A DNA stretch of 64,000 nucleotides from Plasmodiophora brassicae (GCA_039704465.1 JASFAU010000010.1:496001-560000); one strand, 5' to 3'. Shown: positions 33,163 to 43,255, numbered from the stretch's first letter. Program-made: numbers and translations. The notes: a model not told the origin generated them from the sequence alone.

Positions 33163-34089
33163 TCATTTACGCCTGCGATCGTCGTCGTCGTCGTCATCGG
33201 CGTCATCGTCGTGGTCATCGTCATCGTCGTCGCCGTCGTCGTCGCGGTGGTGTTTCCGGCGCACCTGGATCCACTCCGTCTTGTCATGGTGGTGCTTGTG
33301 CTTCTTCTTTGGCGGTTTGTCGGCCGCTGCCGGGGAGGCGGGTGGCGGCACGGCCGGAGGCATCATGCCGAGATTGAGCGCGATGACGGGTTGCGGTGGG
33401 GACTGTGCGGGCACCGGCGACGACATAGCCGGCGCTGGTGTCGGAGCAGGCGTCGGAGCCGGTGTTGGGGCGGGTGTCGGCGCCGGTGTTGGAGCCGGTG
33501 TCGGTGCCGGCGTCGGGGCAGGCATCGGGGCAGGCATCGGGGCAGGCATCGGGGCATGCATCGGGGCAGGCATCGGGGCAGGTGTCGGCGCCGGTGCTGG
33601 AGGCGCTGATGTACTCGGTGGCACTCTGTTGACGTTCATCATGCCGTTGTCGAGGAAGGCTCCGTTGCCGGCACCACCGGCAGTCCCATTCGACGACATT
33701 GTCGCCGCTGTGCTGTCATCCGGCGTGCAGGTCACCACAACGACCAGCCGTTTCGAAACGCTCGGGCACGGGTCGCCAAGCAGACTGGCGCTAGGTACCA
33801 TCGTGCACCCGTTCTTGCCGACGCACGCCTGGGAAGCCATGCTGGTAGCTTGGGGCGCATTGCAGGACCCCAACGTGTAGTTGCCGGGCGCATGACGAAC
33901 CGGATTGCCATAGGACGCGAATAGGACATCGGTGATGGTGAACCCCGCCTCACAGTTCAGGCTCAGGACGTAGTTCTCGGGAGCGGCCGCAACGTGCGTG
34001 TGGGCCACCGTGGTGGGCGCGTGCGACGCCGTGTTGTCCGACTGACCGGCGGCAAACCCGACGAGGGCCGCGACAACAACGACAAGCAT
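33163..34089 (-). CDS. Secreted SUEL-type (galactose-binding lectin) protein with PAPT spacer and His/Asp tail
   Basis: A 308-residue intronless protein. A signal peptide ([16 protein letters not shown]) is followed by a SUEL/Gal-lectin domain at about residues 35-120. It shows [36 protein letters not shown] and [16 protein letters not shown], with six cysteines as the fold requires. Next come about 15 tetrapeptide repeats of PAPT/PAPM type (about residues 155-215), which should form a stiff extended spacer. The end is [10 protein letters not shown] followed by an Asp-rich tail ([13 protein letters not shown]) and RRRK. Animal SUEL lectins bind galactose or rhamnose; the ligand here is not shown. 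No TM or GPI signal is seen, so it is probably secreted. It is the first of two SUEL genes in tandem. Confidence 0.85.
   Translation of the reverse strand: MLVVVVAALVGFAAGQSDNTASHAPTTVAHTHVAAAPENYVLSLNCEAGFTITDVLFASYGNPVRHAPGNYTLGSCNAPQATSMASQACVGKNGCTMVPSASLLGDPCPSVSKRLVVVVTCTPDDSTAATMSSNGTAGGAGNGAFLDNGMMNVNRVPPSTSAPPAPAPTPAPMPAPMHAPMPAPMPAPMPAPTPAPTPAPTPAPTPAPTPAPTPAPTPAPAMSSPVPAQSPPQPVIALNLGMMPPAVPPPASPAAADKPPKKKHKHHHDKTEWIQVRRKHHRDDDGDDDDDDHDDDADDDDDDDRRRK
33178..33250 (+). repeat. GTC/ATC trinucleotide repeat coding the poly-Asp tail
   Basis: On the plus strand this is an imperfect run of GTC, GTCATC and CGTCGT units, encoding the Asp-rich C-terminus of the SUEL protein on the minus strand. 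It is likely to vary in length between strains. Confidence 0.7.
33425..33605 (+). repeat. 12-18 bp tandem repeats coding the PAPT/PAPM spacer
   Basis: Tandem copies of units such as GGTGTCGGAGCC and GGCATCGGGGCA, in at least two sequence variants in blocks, lie inside the SUEL gene. The blocks suggest repeated local duplication. They encode Pro-Ala-Pro-Thr/Met tetrapeptides on the minus strand. Confidence 0.75.
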
Positions 34090-34426
34090 GGCTGTCGTTC
34101 GATTTCAGATTGACAGCGTCGTCGGCGTCGGCGGAAGCGTACGTTGCCGTCGTGACTCACGACCGCAACGACGTGACGTCACTATATGCGATCCACGAGC
34201 GGATCAGTGGACATCAGAGCGCCTGGTCCACAACGATGGGTACTCGGTCAGGGGCTCAGGGGCCAGCGCGCTATTGATAGCACGTGGGGGTGACGGAAAT
34301 ATCGAGCAGGCAAGTCAGGCGCGCGCCTACAGGCACCCACAGCCCGATAGGCCACGTCACCGGGCGACGTCGCCCGCTCCAACGTCGGGTGCTCGGATCG
34401 AAGTCCGGGAGGGAGGTGGGCGCCAG

Positions 34427-34884
34427 TCATTCGGATTGGAGGCCGCTCGGCATCGCATCGTTCGTCCGATCATGCACCCATTCCGCACGAACTCCAACCT
34501 CGACGAGGCGACGCATCGCGTTGAGGTATGGGCGGCGATCCAGGTTGACGCACGCCGCCATGGCCAAGTAACTCTGTCACCCAGTGGCCGCTAGTCGCAT
34601 CCGTCTTCCAGCAACCGGTCGATCCCCACGTGCCAACCGCCACACGCCTGTTCGGTGATGCACAACGGCGACCCGCCAGTCGAGAGGACGTCCAGCTCGT
34701 GGAAGGGCACTGGGTTCCGTTCAACAACTCGCGCCTGGCAGCCGCGTCTGGACTCCATTCTGTACACGCAACCACGTTCGCCAAGATCGTTGTCTAAATT
34801 ATCATCCTGCCGCAGCACCACTATTCCCCGACGAATACAACGTGCATACCGAGTCCGTTCGTTGCTGCGCCAGTCCCTTCCCAT
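34427..34884 (-). pseudogene. Possible ankyrin-repeat relic with broken frame
   Basis: From an ATG at 34884 a 97-codon frame ends in TGGSPLCITEQACGGWHVGI and DRLLEDGCD, which has ankyrin-like spacing, then stops. About 40 bp on, another frame reads SYLAMAACVNLDRRPYLNAM and RRLVEVGVRAEWVHD, again ankyrin-like, ending near 34427. No standard intron joins the two frames cleanly, so a frame break is the simplest reading. A small spliced gene remains possible. No function is assigned. Confidence 0.33.
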
Positions 34885-34912
34885 ATCAGTCGTCAGGTGT
34901 TTATAATCCAGC

Positions 34913-35395
34913 TCATTTGGAGGGGCTGTGCGGCTGAGTGGACGATCCGGACACCAAAGTACTGTGATCGGAAACGTTCGGTGCCTCCTGCGTCATATTC
35001 TTGCTCGCGAGAGGCGCTGCCGTGCCGTTACCGGATGGGGTGCATAACGCAACGACGACGAGTTTCTTCTTGGTATCTAGGCATGGGTCGCTGTTGAAGA
35101 CGAGGTTGTCGGAGACGATTCGGCACTGGGCGCGTCGCAGGCACCGCTGGGCGACGATGCGCTCTGAATTCGACGCGTGGCATTCGCCCGTTGTGTAATT
35201 GCCCGGCCCGTGCCGCACAGGTGTCCCATACGACGCGAACGTGATGTTCGTGATCGTGAACGATACCTGACAGGACAGGTCCATGACGAACCCTTGCGGA
35301 GCGGCACCAACTGTCAGGTAGGGGTCCAATGACGTATCGTTGCCGTGAAACGAGGCAAGGCAGGTGCCTGCTAACACTGCCACCATGCACGCCAT
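34913..35395 (-). CDS. Second secreted SUEL-type lectin-domain protein
   Basis: The start at 35395 (MACMVAVLAGTCLASFHG) gives a signal peptide. An earlier in-frame Met would bury the hydrophobic stretch. One SUEL domain fills most of the protein: VMDLSCQVSFTITNITFASY, GTPVRHGPGNYTTGEC, RCLRRAQCRIV and DPCLDTKKKLVVVALC, with six cysteines in the same order as the gene at 33163. The two domains share ASYG.PVRH.PGNYT.G.C almost exactly, so they are close paralogues. The C-terminal 35 residues are Ser/Thr/Asn-rich without the PAPT spacer or Asp tail. It has several NxT/S sequons (NDTS, NITF, NYTT, NMTQ), consistent with a glycosylated secreted protein. Confidence 0.83.
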   Translation of the reverse strand: MACMVAVLAGTCLASFHGNDTSLDPYLTVGAAPQGFVMDLSCQVSFTITNITFASYGTPVRHGPGNYTTGECHASNSERIVAQRCLRRAQCRIVSDNLVFNSDPCLDTKKKLVVVALCTPSGNGTAAPLASKNMTQEAPNVSDHSTLVSGSSTQPHSPSK

Positions 35396-35585
35396 AGTAC
35401 TCCATGGTGATGACGATGGTCTCCGCGTCATCGCCTCGACAGGCAAATGCCAGCACGGAACCGAGGTCTCCCCAAGTGACTCACGACCTTCAGGTTGAGA
35501 CGACTGCCCTGCGGAACCAACGACGAAGTCTGCTGAACGGCCGTTGAACGTACGAACCATGTATATATACACAGTACTGTGAGGC

Positions 35586-37172
35586 TTACGTGGAAGTGCT
35601 GCTAGGTTGGTTGCGAACAATTTCGAACCGTTGCATGACCTGTGAAGCGGTGCGACTGTGCCCGGATTCAGACACGTTCAGCAGGAACGTATCGGCGAGA
35701 ATGTGGGGCTTCGTCCGATCCGGATCAGAGCGCGCAGCGCCAGACTGGGCCGTCCCTGGCGGTTTCGGCCTCAGCGCCATGACGGTGGACATGACCGCAA
35801 CGGGTTTCAGCAGCGACCCGACGCATCGCAGGACGTCGGACGCATACGCTGCGTTCCCGCCCATGATCCAGCGCAGGGTGTACCCGATAAGATGGCCTCT
35901 AAACGTGAGCGCCAGCAGTGAGTACACGCACGCGCATACGACGATTCGTGTCAGGACGCTGTGCAGGAAGTCGATCCTGACCGATGTGGCCTGCAGGTCG
36001 AACGCCGACGTAATCCTACGAAGCGTCAGGATCAGCAGCACAGCGAACACGAGAAACGTGAACGATATGATGAGCAGGACGGTGAAGGACACCCACTTGC
36101 CGTAGTTCGTCCACGATGTTAGGCCGTTCGATAAAAGAAGCGGAATGGAGGTCATGCCAAAGTCCAGGGCGAACAGGATGACGGATACCACAGTTCTGTC
36201 GCGGTACAGTTAGCGATTGATGAAGCATAAACAGGTGCCGACCACGACGCACAGGAAGGTGTAGGATGTCAGCCAGGATCGATGCCATCCCATTAGACGG
36301 TGGTGGACGCGAAACGTGGTGAACGCCAGCAGAAGCCCGGCAAGAATAATCCTATCAGAACGGTCACCCTGACGCCTTGCGTCGTACCACGGGGACACGT
36401 ACCAGGGCACACCGCCATGGCGAAGCCAAAGGAAAACGCCTAACGGCACAGGGTACACTGAAGTCTGCATGAACGCGATGCACGTTGAATATATCCCGCG
36501 AATGATCTGCACGAGGGTCGCAATGGTCAGGAACACCAGGCACAGCTTTGACGAGCGATCCAGCTTGAAAGGAGGCGAAGCGCGGTACGATTGGTACAAT
36601 CGTCGGGCGATCATCAGCAAAGCGACGACGTTCAGCATCATCAGAACGAGGAGTACCGACTTCACCCTCCACGACGACATCATTTGGAGTTGCAAGTTAG
36701 GCTCGTCGCTGGTCAAGCTGATTAAGTCGTGCGGATGCGACGCGACGTGATCAAGCAGGGTGCGCCCGTCAATCCGACCGATTTCGACCACTGGGATCTC
36801 CACAGGCTCAGGCATCGTCGCCTGAAACAGTCCCGCTACGACGCCAGCAAGATCGATGCTTGTATGGAGGATGAGCGCCTTGCAGCCAGCGGCATGGCAA
36901 CGTTTCATCCAGAGGAAGCTCTCGTAGGCGGTCAGGTCCCGGGACAGCGGTTGCCCTAACAGGACGATGGCCTTCGACATGTCCCTATCGTTAGTCGTTG
37001 TTTGGGCAACGACAACGCGCGTCGGCGGGATCGGCAGGAAGCGTTCGTCGCGGATGCCAAGGACGACTGGGGTGTTCAGCCGCAGAACTTTGGTACGCGC
37101 CCCGGCATCCCAGACGACGATCGATGCTATTACAGGCACGAGCACGACGCAGGACACAGCTCGCCATATCAT
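35586..37172 (-). CDS. PA-domain ectodomain multi-TM receptor-like protein
   Basis: The start at 37172 (MIWRAVSCVVLVPVIASIVV) is a signal anchor or signal peptide. The ectodomain of about 140 residues resembles a protease-associated (PA) fold: AIVLLGQPLS, RCHAAGCKALILHTS, EIPVVEIGRIDGRTLLDHV and HDLISLTSD. Then a run of hydrophobic helices: VLLVLMMLNVVALLMIARRL, LCLVFLTIATLVQIIRGIYS, IILAGLLLAFTTF, VVSVILFALDFGMTSI, WVSFTVLLIISFTFLVFAVL, VLTRIVVCACVYSLLALTFR and SDVLRCVGSLLKPVAVMSTV. That is about seven TM segments. A 57-nt intron (GTGCGTCG to GCGACAG) joins the two halves of the frame, and a second short intron is likely near 36.39 kb. The cytosolic tail has about 65 residues. PA plus 7TM suggests a surface or endosomal receptor. 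The family is not identified, so the function is inferred. Confidence 0.68.
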
Positions 37173-37721
37173 GGTATTAGCCCACTGAGCGCGCAACGAA
37201 CCACATCGTCATTAATCCGATTATCGATCCAGACCTAGTCGAAGCCGGAGTTTATGTCGCTGGTTCAGGCCATGCCGAGCTGCTGGTTAATAACGTCCAG
37301 AGAGTATTACATGCCGTACGGTCAGGTCTTCGGTTTGATCAGGTGCCCTAGCCTACGGCGAGGTCAGCATCCGGTACCCCCGTCGGATACGCACGCACGC
37401 TCACGTCGCCATCATCAGTGCCGACAAGTCGACGAGCCGCTTCCGAAGCCCTCTGCACAGCTCGCACGGCGCCGGCTCAGCGCCCGGCCTGCCCTTGTCA
37501 CCGCCGTTCTCCATCGATGCTCCGGCGCCAGAGATCCGATGATGCAGCGCACTCCGCACTTCCGCGTCTGCGTGACAGCGCCCGCGCAGCAGTCGAACCG
37601 ATCCGACCGTCTACCTATGTACCTACCGTACACAGTTCGCGCGCGGCGCGCTCTACACCGCTTCAGTGCCGATGGAGCCGGCGGCATAAAAGTGCCCAAC
37701 TGGGGGATTGAAGCCAAAGGT
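37173..37721. other. Intergenic, nothing identified
   Basis: This lies upstream of the receptor-like gene and downstream of Lon. Open frames on both strands look like chance frames in GC-rich DNA and carry no recognisable motif. Confidence 0.5.
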
Positions 37722-40700
37722 TCATGTCGAGGCAGTCGCCGGGGAGATGTCGCCGAACGCGTGCCGGAAGACGTCATCGTATGTGGAGCAGAAGTGAAAC
37801 TGGACGCCCTCGCGTACGTTTGCCGGTAGCTCGTCGACGTCGCTGCGATTGGCTTCCGGGAACAGCAGGTTCGTCATGCCGATTCGTCGGGCGGCGATGA
37901 CCTTTTCCTTAACGCCGCCGATTCGCAGGACTTTACCAGTCAGGGAGACCTCCCCCGTCATGGCGACCTCGGGCCGTGTAGGCCGCCCCATCGCAAGCGA
38001 TAACAGAGCAGTGACCATGGTAATGCCGGCAGATGGTCCTTCCTTTGGTGTCGCTCCTGCAGAAACCGTACCTGAGCTAGCAGTCACCAGGAACCGGTCA
38101 GGGGCTCACCTTCAGGGACATGAAGATGGACGACTGTCTCTGCGAAAAACTTATTGTCCGGTTGAAGATCTCGCAGATAGCGCTTCGCAAGAGAGTACGC
38201 GATCGAAGAGCTTTCTTTCATGACCTGTGAACAAAGGTTACCTCCGGAGCGGGCTCGTCATTCCAGGAACATACATCGCCGAGGTGTCCCGTCACCTGGA
38301 TCGACCCAGTCTGAGTATCTTTGACGCGGTCCACTGCAGCAGCTTCGATGTAGAGAACTAAAGAGACCGGTCTGAGGTTTCGCTTCTCGAGAGACGATCA
38401 GTTGTCCTTTACCTGAACCTCCCATCGCCGTCCAGGCAAGACCCGTAACAACGCCAGACGGGACGCTGTCAAACAGCCGATCTGACGTGAAAATCGGCTT
38501 GCCGACGAACTGCGATAGGTTGTCGGCATCGATACGAATGGGGAGCGTCGCCGAGCCGCCATCAGCTTCAACGATCTTCCTTGCTGACTTCCTGTATATC
38601 TGTTCGATCCTCTTGTCAAGCTCACGAACACCGGCCTCACGGCAGTAGCCGCGAATCAGCGCATCAAGGGCCGACGTCGTCAGATCAACTTGCTCTGTAG
38701 TGACACCCGTTCGCGTCCGAGCAATTTGGCTAAGATACCGATTCGCGATTTCCATCTGCGGCATACGTGAGTTCTTTGGCTGGAGCACAGGAAAGACACA
38801 TTGACCTTCTCCGAGTGAATGTACCCGGACAAGCGAATGAATTCAATTCGATCTGCAAGCGGGCGCGGTATGGACTCTTCGGTATTGGCGGTACAGATGA
38901 ACAGTACCTTCGATAGGTCAACGGGTGCGTCCTGACAAGACGATGTGGTAAGCACGAGCCTTCGAAAACAACAGCCGCAACCGTACGAGATAGTAGTCAA
39001 CGAAGGAGCTGTTCTGCTCCGGATCCAGGACCTCAAGCAACGCAGAGCTGGGATCGCCTTGGACGCCACGTCCCATCTTGTCGATCTCATCAATGAGAAC
39101 AACGGGATTGGTTGTTTGCGTAGATTTAAGACACTGAATGAGCTTTCCGGGCATTGCACCGATATAAGTGCGACGATGGCCCTTAATTTCAGCGACATCG
39201 GACAGACCACCAACGCTGGCCATAAACATGAGTAAACATCGCCGGTGCCACTGCCCGCTGAATGCACGTACCTGAATCGGAAGAACTTCCTACCCAAGCT
39301 GTTGGCAATGGATCGGGCAATGGAGGTCTTGCCCACTCCTGGTGGGCCAACAAGACAAAGAATTCGTCCACGAGGCGCTTCTCCCAAGAGCTTTCCGACA
39401 GCGATAAACTCAAGAATTCGATCCTTGACATCCTCGAGCCCGTAGTGCTCCTCGTCGAGAACGGCTCTCGCCTTGACAATGTCAAACGCCTCTGGCGTTA
39501 CGAGTCCCCAAGGCATGATTGTCAGCCAGTCCAGGTAGTTGCGAGTGACGTTGAATTCCGATGAAGATGATTCCAGGTGGGACAGCTTGCGAGATTCTTC
39601 GTCGATGACCTTCACAATCTCAGGCGGAGGGTGACGCGAATCGAGGCGAGCCCGGAACTGGGCGACAACCTCCTCCTTGTCGTCCTTCTCGAGGCCCAGT
39701 TCTTTCTTGATTGACTTCAACTGCTCATTCAGCAGGAACGTACGCTGGTTCTTCGATAGCTTCTCCTCGACGGAACGGCTGATGTCCTGCTGCATCTTGG
39801 ATATCTCCAGTTCCTTCTTCAGCAGAAGCAACGCCTTGGAAAGACGGTCAACCGGGTCGAATGCTTCCAGGATTTCCTGCAGGTCATCGCCATCGGCAGA
39901 TGTAAGCTGGGCAGCAATGTCGGCCAGCAGCCCCGATTTCTCCATGCTGTTGATGTCGACCGTCTGGATGAACAGTTCGAGCTGCTCTTTGAACACGGGG
40001 TTCAACGCCCGAATTTCCTTCATCGTCGACATGATTTCGAGCTTATACGCTTTCAGCGTGCTCGCTTCACCCCTGGAATCCTTCTCGAGTCGTTTCTCAT
40101 CGAAATGATCGATCTCGCAGACCGCAACTGGAGACGACGACAGCATCGACGTTGCTCGAATGCGTCTATGCCCCATAACGAATGCCTGCGCCTCCGTCAC
40201 GTTACCGTCCAGTGTAACTGCTGTGAACACAGAACGTCAAGCGCCGCTGAGAGGAGCCTGCGATGGCAATAGAGCTTACTTGGAATCATGCGGAACACCT
40301 GGCCGAGTGTGCCGACGTGGTGGATTTCATCCATGGACGTGATTGCGTTTGCGTGCTCGAGGAGGATGGGCGCAGGTGTCTCATCTCCCGGCAGCTTCTT
40401 CCTGTAGAACATGCCGACGTAAGGATTGCCGGAGTCAAGCGTCTTGTTCAGTTCTTCGATAACAGCCTTGTTCTGCAGCCGGATTGGATACGCCAGTCCA
40501 GGAAACAGTGGTCGCCTGGCCAATGGGATACATATAACAGATCCAGGGCGAGGAACATCAGCACCCAGCGGCATCAGCGCGTTGCCCTTCGAGCGGCTCG
40601 CATTGCCCTCATCTTCCCCGTTACTACTGCCGGAGTTGTGATCATCATCGCCCTCGCCATCCACGATATCCTTCGTGGAAAACGGGCGCATGGGCGACCA

Positions 40701-40763
40701 CCTGACCCCGGCCGCCGCATGCAGCCGGGATCGGAAGGGTCGCAGTCCCAGGGCCAACAGCAT
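37722..40763 (-). CDS. LONP1: Mitochondrial Lon protease
   Basis: The start at 40763 gives [20 protein letters not shown], an Arg-rich, acid-free mitochondrial presequence. The Lon N-domain follows ([17 protein letters not shown]), with a helical linker ([40 protein letters not shown]). The AAA+ module has Walker [10 protein letters not shown] and Walker [11 protein letters not shown]. After further introns the proteolytic domain has the catalytic Ser in GPSAGITMV and Lys in [13 protein letters not shown], so the Ser-Lys dyad is intact. Introns are about 50-60 nt, for example after KFFRFR. Lon degrades oxidised proteins and binds mtDNA in the matrix. The C-terminus [11 protein letters not shown] is short. 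All key residues are present. Confidence 0.95.
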
Positions 40764-40937
40764 TGCCGGTCAGGAGCACGACGGACAGTCGACAGCGCCG
40801 CAACCCCGCACGAAAATTGGGAATGCAGTCCCGGAGCCGACGACCCGTCCCGTCGCCAGGCGGTGTCGACCCGAGGAAACCCTGGCCAACTGGATGGCTA
40901 TGCTTCACTGGAACGGTCATACGGCCCTATCGTAAAT

Positions 40938-41340
40938 GACGGAGAACACGGCTGCAATTTGGGAACCCCGTCTTCGTTAAGCCGTACGGTTCACAATCTC
41001 TATTTCATTCTGTCTTCTGACACACTTGAAACCCTTGTCGAAATCGCAGCACAAACACTACTGTTTGCGGCGACAATCTACAACGCGCTCCTGGGTGACG
41101 CTCACACCCGTAAAATACGCGCTGAGAACGGTAGTTGCCTTCGTATCAGTGTCGTCCTACTTCACGCTGGGCTACTTGTTGTCTGCTACTGTTACGACCA
41201 CCAGCCAGACTAGAGGACCGAGAGAAATAGGTGATATCGCCTCGTGGAACACGACGCCAACCGTTTCGGCTTGGCTTGGAACCCTGTCAAGCGCGTGCAA
41301 CGCGATCATCATGCATGCCGCGTCCATGATTACCAGTTGA
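40938..41340 (+). pseudogene. Truncated membrane-protein fragment (Frag1/DRAM-like N-terminus?)
   Basis: A short exon from an ATG at about 40938 (MTENTAAIWEP) can splice to a frame reading WVTLTPVKYALRTVVAFVSV, SSYFTLGYLLSATV, then REIGDIASWNTTPTVSAWLG and a second hydrophobic stretch. It ends at 41340. One TM plus a luminal loop of this kind resembles the start of Frag1/DRAM/Sfk1 proteins. The remaining TM segments expected for that family are absent downstream. It may be a relic or a short gene of unknown type. The resemblance is weak. Confidence 0.28.
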
Positions 41341-41750
41341 TCCGCGATAGGATTCGAATTCCGGATGAACGTCCACCTAATCCTTCTGGCATGCACTGAC
41401 TGATCGCGCCGCCATTGTGATTCAGACGTGACGCCGCTTCAAGCCTATCCATGGCCATCCCTGTAGTACGCAACCGCAGCGAAACACCATGCGTCGTCAG
41501 TACCGTGCTTCATTCGTTTGCGCCGTCAGTGTTATTTCAAACACTCATGCGGTCATGCCCTGAGGTTTTCATGTACCTACGTACAAATTAACAGATTTCG
41601 TCATGCTTGATCCGGTGTTGGGCCTAGTTTGTTCGCGTCAAAGGACAGAAGAGCTGCGCAGGGGATGGTGACAACGTCCTCAAACAAGCCCGGTCGCTGA
41701 TTTTAACGTCGCGCCTGTATGTACGGTAGATATGTGGAACCTGCAAAACT
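41341..41750. other. Intergenic, nothing identified
   Basis: No gene was recognised between the membrane-protein relic and the tRNA gene. Only short frames are present. Confidence 0.5.
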
Positions 41751-41752
41751 GC

Positions 41753-41757
41753 AAAAA
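41753..41757 (-). terminator. RNA polymerase III terminator of tRNA-Tyr
   Basis: A run of five T residues on the minus strand immediately follows the discriminator base of the tRNA, the usual Pol III stop signal. Confidence 0.8.
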
Positions 41758-41843
41758 TCTCCCCACCCGGAATCGAACCAGGAACCGCCCGATAACAGAT
41801 CACTATCTACAGTCAGACGCTCTGCCAATTGAGCTATGGAGAG
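41758..41843 (-). tRNA. tRNA-Tyr (GTA) with a 13-nt intron
   Basis: Read on the minus strand, the acceptor stem CTCTCCA pairs with TGGGGAG, with A as discriminator. The D arm is GCTC-AATTGGCA-GAGC and the T arm CCTGG-TTCGATT-CCGGG. The anticodon loop is CTGTAG followed, after a 13-nt insertion, by A; stem TCTGA pairs with TCGGG, with two G-U pairs. Anticodon GTA gives Tyr. The insertion lies one base 3' of the anticodon, the standard position for eukaryotic tRNA-Tyr introns. The internal promoter B box GGTTCGATTCC and an A box (TAGCTCAATTGG) are present. It is divergent from the C2 gene, whose ATG is 65 bp away. Confidence 0.95.
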
Positions 41844-41908
41844 AAACTCGACGTTCGGCGTGTCCCGCAAGAGCATACTTCAACAATACACCACAATGTG
41901 TTGATTGC

Positions 41909-43255
41909 ATGCCTTCTTCGACCTCGTTGTATGCGCAGACGTTCAACCCGATATCAAGCGTCCTGGGGACCGCGTATAAAACGTACGACCTTGAAGCTGA
42001 TAGCGCACATCGGATATTTTATGTGACGAGCGCGTGGCCGGCCATCGCGATCGGCAGTCGAGACATGTACCCAGGTAACTCATGACGCAGTGCCTCAATG
42101 ATAGCTGAGCCTAACGTTGAACGACAGGTATCGCATACGAGGCTGCACGGCGCGCTGTCGATATCGTGACCCAATCCTGTACGGCGCCTTGCGACGTCGT
42201 TGCCTCCAACTAAACCGGACGTGGTGTAGGTCCTGGGGATACGTTACGCTTTACTGTCAAAGGTAGAGGAGCCCATGGCATCGTAATCGAGTATGTCACC
42301 CAGCCAACTGCCTAACTCAGGGAAGCGCCTTACGTCAAGCGATGTGCAGCCGGCAGTCAGCGTTGCGTCTGTTCATTTATGGTGCACAATGCTAACCGGA
42401 TATCGCATTGCAGATGAGCAAATGTGATACATTCCTGGACTTTTATCGGCAGGATGCTAGCGGACCAGTTAAATTCGGCACCGCTGACGTCCAGTACGGG
42501 ATGACGAAACCCATGTGGAAGGATTTGGTGTATCCATTACAGGATGTCTGCGACCACGACGTTGACCGCATTATCATCGTTCGTTGTTTCATCTTGGCGC
42601 CTGGTTGGTTGCCCCTGACTCGTTGCGACCCTGTGCTGATTGCTATCACGTAGACAATTCGCCGGCACTCGTAGGGGTTGGGCGCTTCACTGTTCGACAG
42701 CTGATCGAAGCGGGCAAGAATCTACGCGTCAACATAGAACATCCATCGGGCAATCCATGCGCCGGTCGGCTCAAGTTCTCCAGTGTCTCCGTCCAGCGCG
42801 TCATGGGGTCATCCACACACCAGGTCGAATTCTCGACCATCGTACCCGCGTCGTCAGGAGATTATTATCAGTTGGATTGTCCATCGTATGAGCCTCCCGT
42901 CATATTGCCAGGCGGGTCGTCAGCGCCCATATGGGTCGACCCAAGGCCGCCTCCACAGGACCGATTCGATCGTCCACCGCCTCCGATCGTCGCAGCGCTC
43001 CCGCCACCGCCTACCACAGAGTACACACCACCTTCTATACCGCAAACGCCTCCCGTACCCCAAGGCGACTCCGCTGCCGCCGACTACCTGAACCTGATCG
43101 CGAACCCGCCCGACCCTCCAGTGCCCACTGTGTACACCTTCGAAGATCAGCATGGTGTACCGCCAGCCCAATTCTACAGCACGTTCAGCACGACAGGTCG
43201 CAGTACAACCCCGAAGAAGCCGGCTCCATCTGCACCCGATCCTTCTGGCGTCTAA
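41909..43255 (+). CDS. C2-domain protein with Pro-rich tail (copine-C2-like)
   Basis: The exon chain was read from frame: 41909-42074, 42128-42178, 42230-42262, 42321-42370, 42414 to about 42573, then a last exon from about 42655. The middle forms a C2 domain: PGDTLRFTVKGKRLTSSDVQ, SKCDTFLDFYRQ, TKPMWKDLVYPLQDVCDHDV, NSPALVGVGRFTVRQLIEAG, then PCAGRLKFSSVSVQ. The DTFLDFYR segment matches the SDPFLELYR motif of copine C2 domains, keeping the first Asp. The later DYD Ca-binding loop is not obvious at the splice point. The tail of about 140 residues is Pro-rich (PPPPIVAALPPPPTTEYTPP), a likely SH3/WW ligand region. No vWA domain follows, so it is not a full copine. The N-terminal 50 residues are unassigned. 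It probably binds membranes. Confidence 0.68.

Noticed and set aside
33178..33605. CRISPR-like array
   Set aside because: The repeats are direct, very short, without spacers, and encode a protein spacer; the genome is eukaryotic.
40263..41213. Plus-strand open frame of 316 codons
   Set aside because: Its first part is antisense to the Lon presequence and N-domain; only the last part may overlap a separate membrane-protein relic in another frame.
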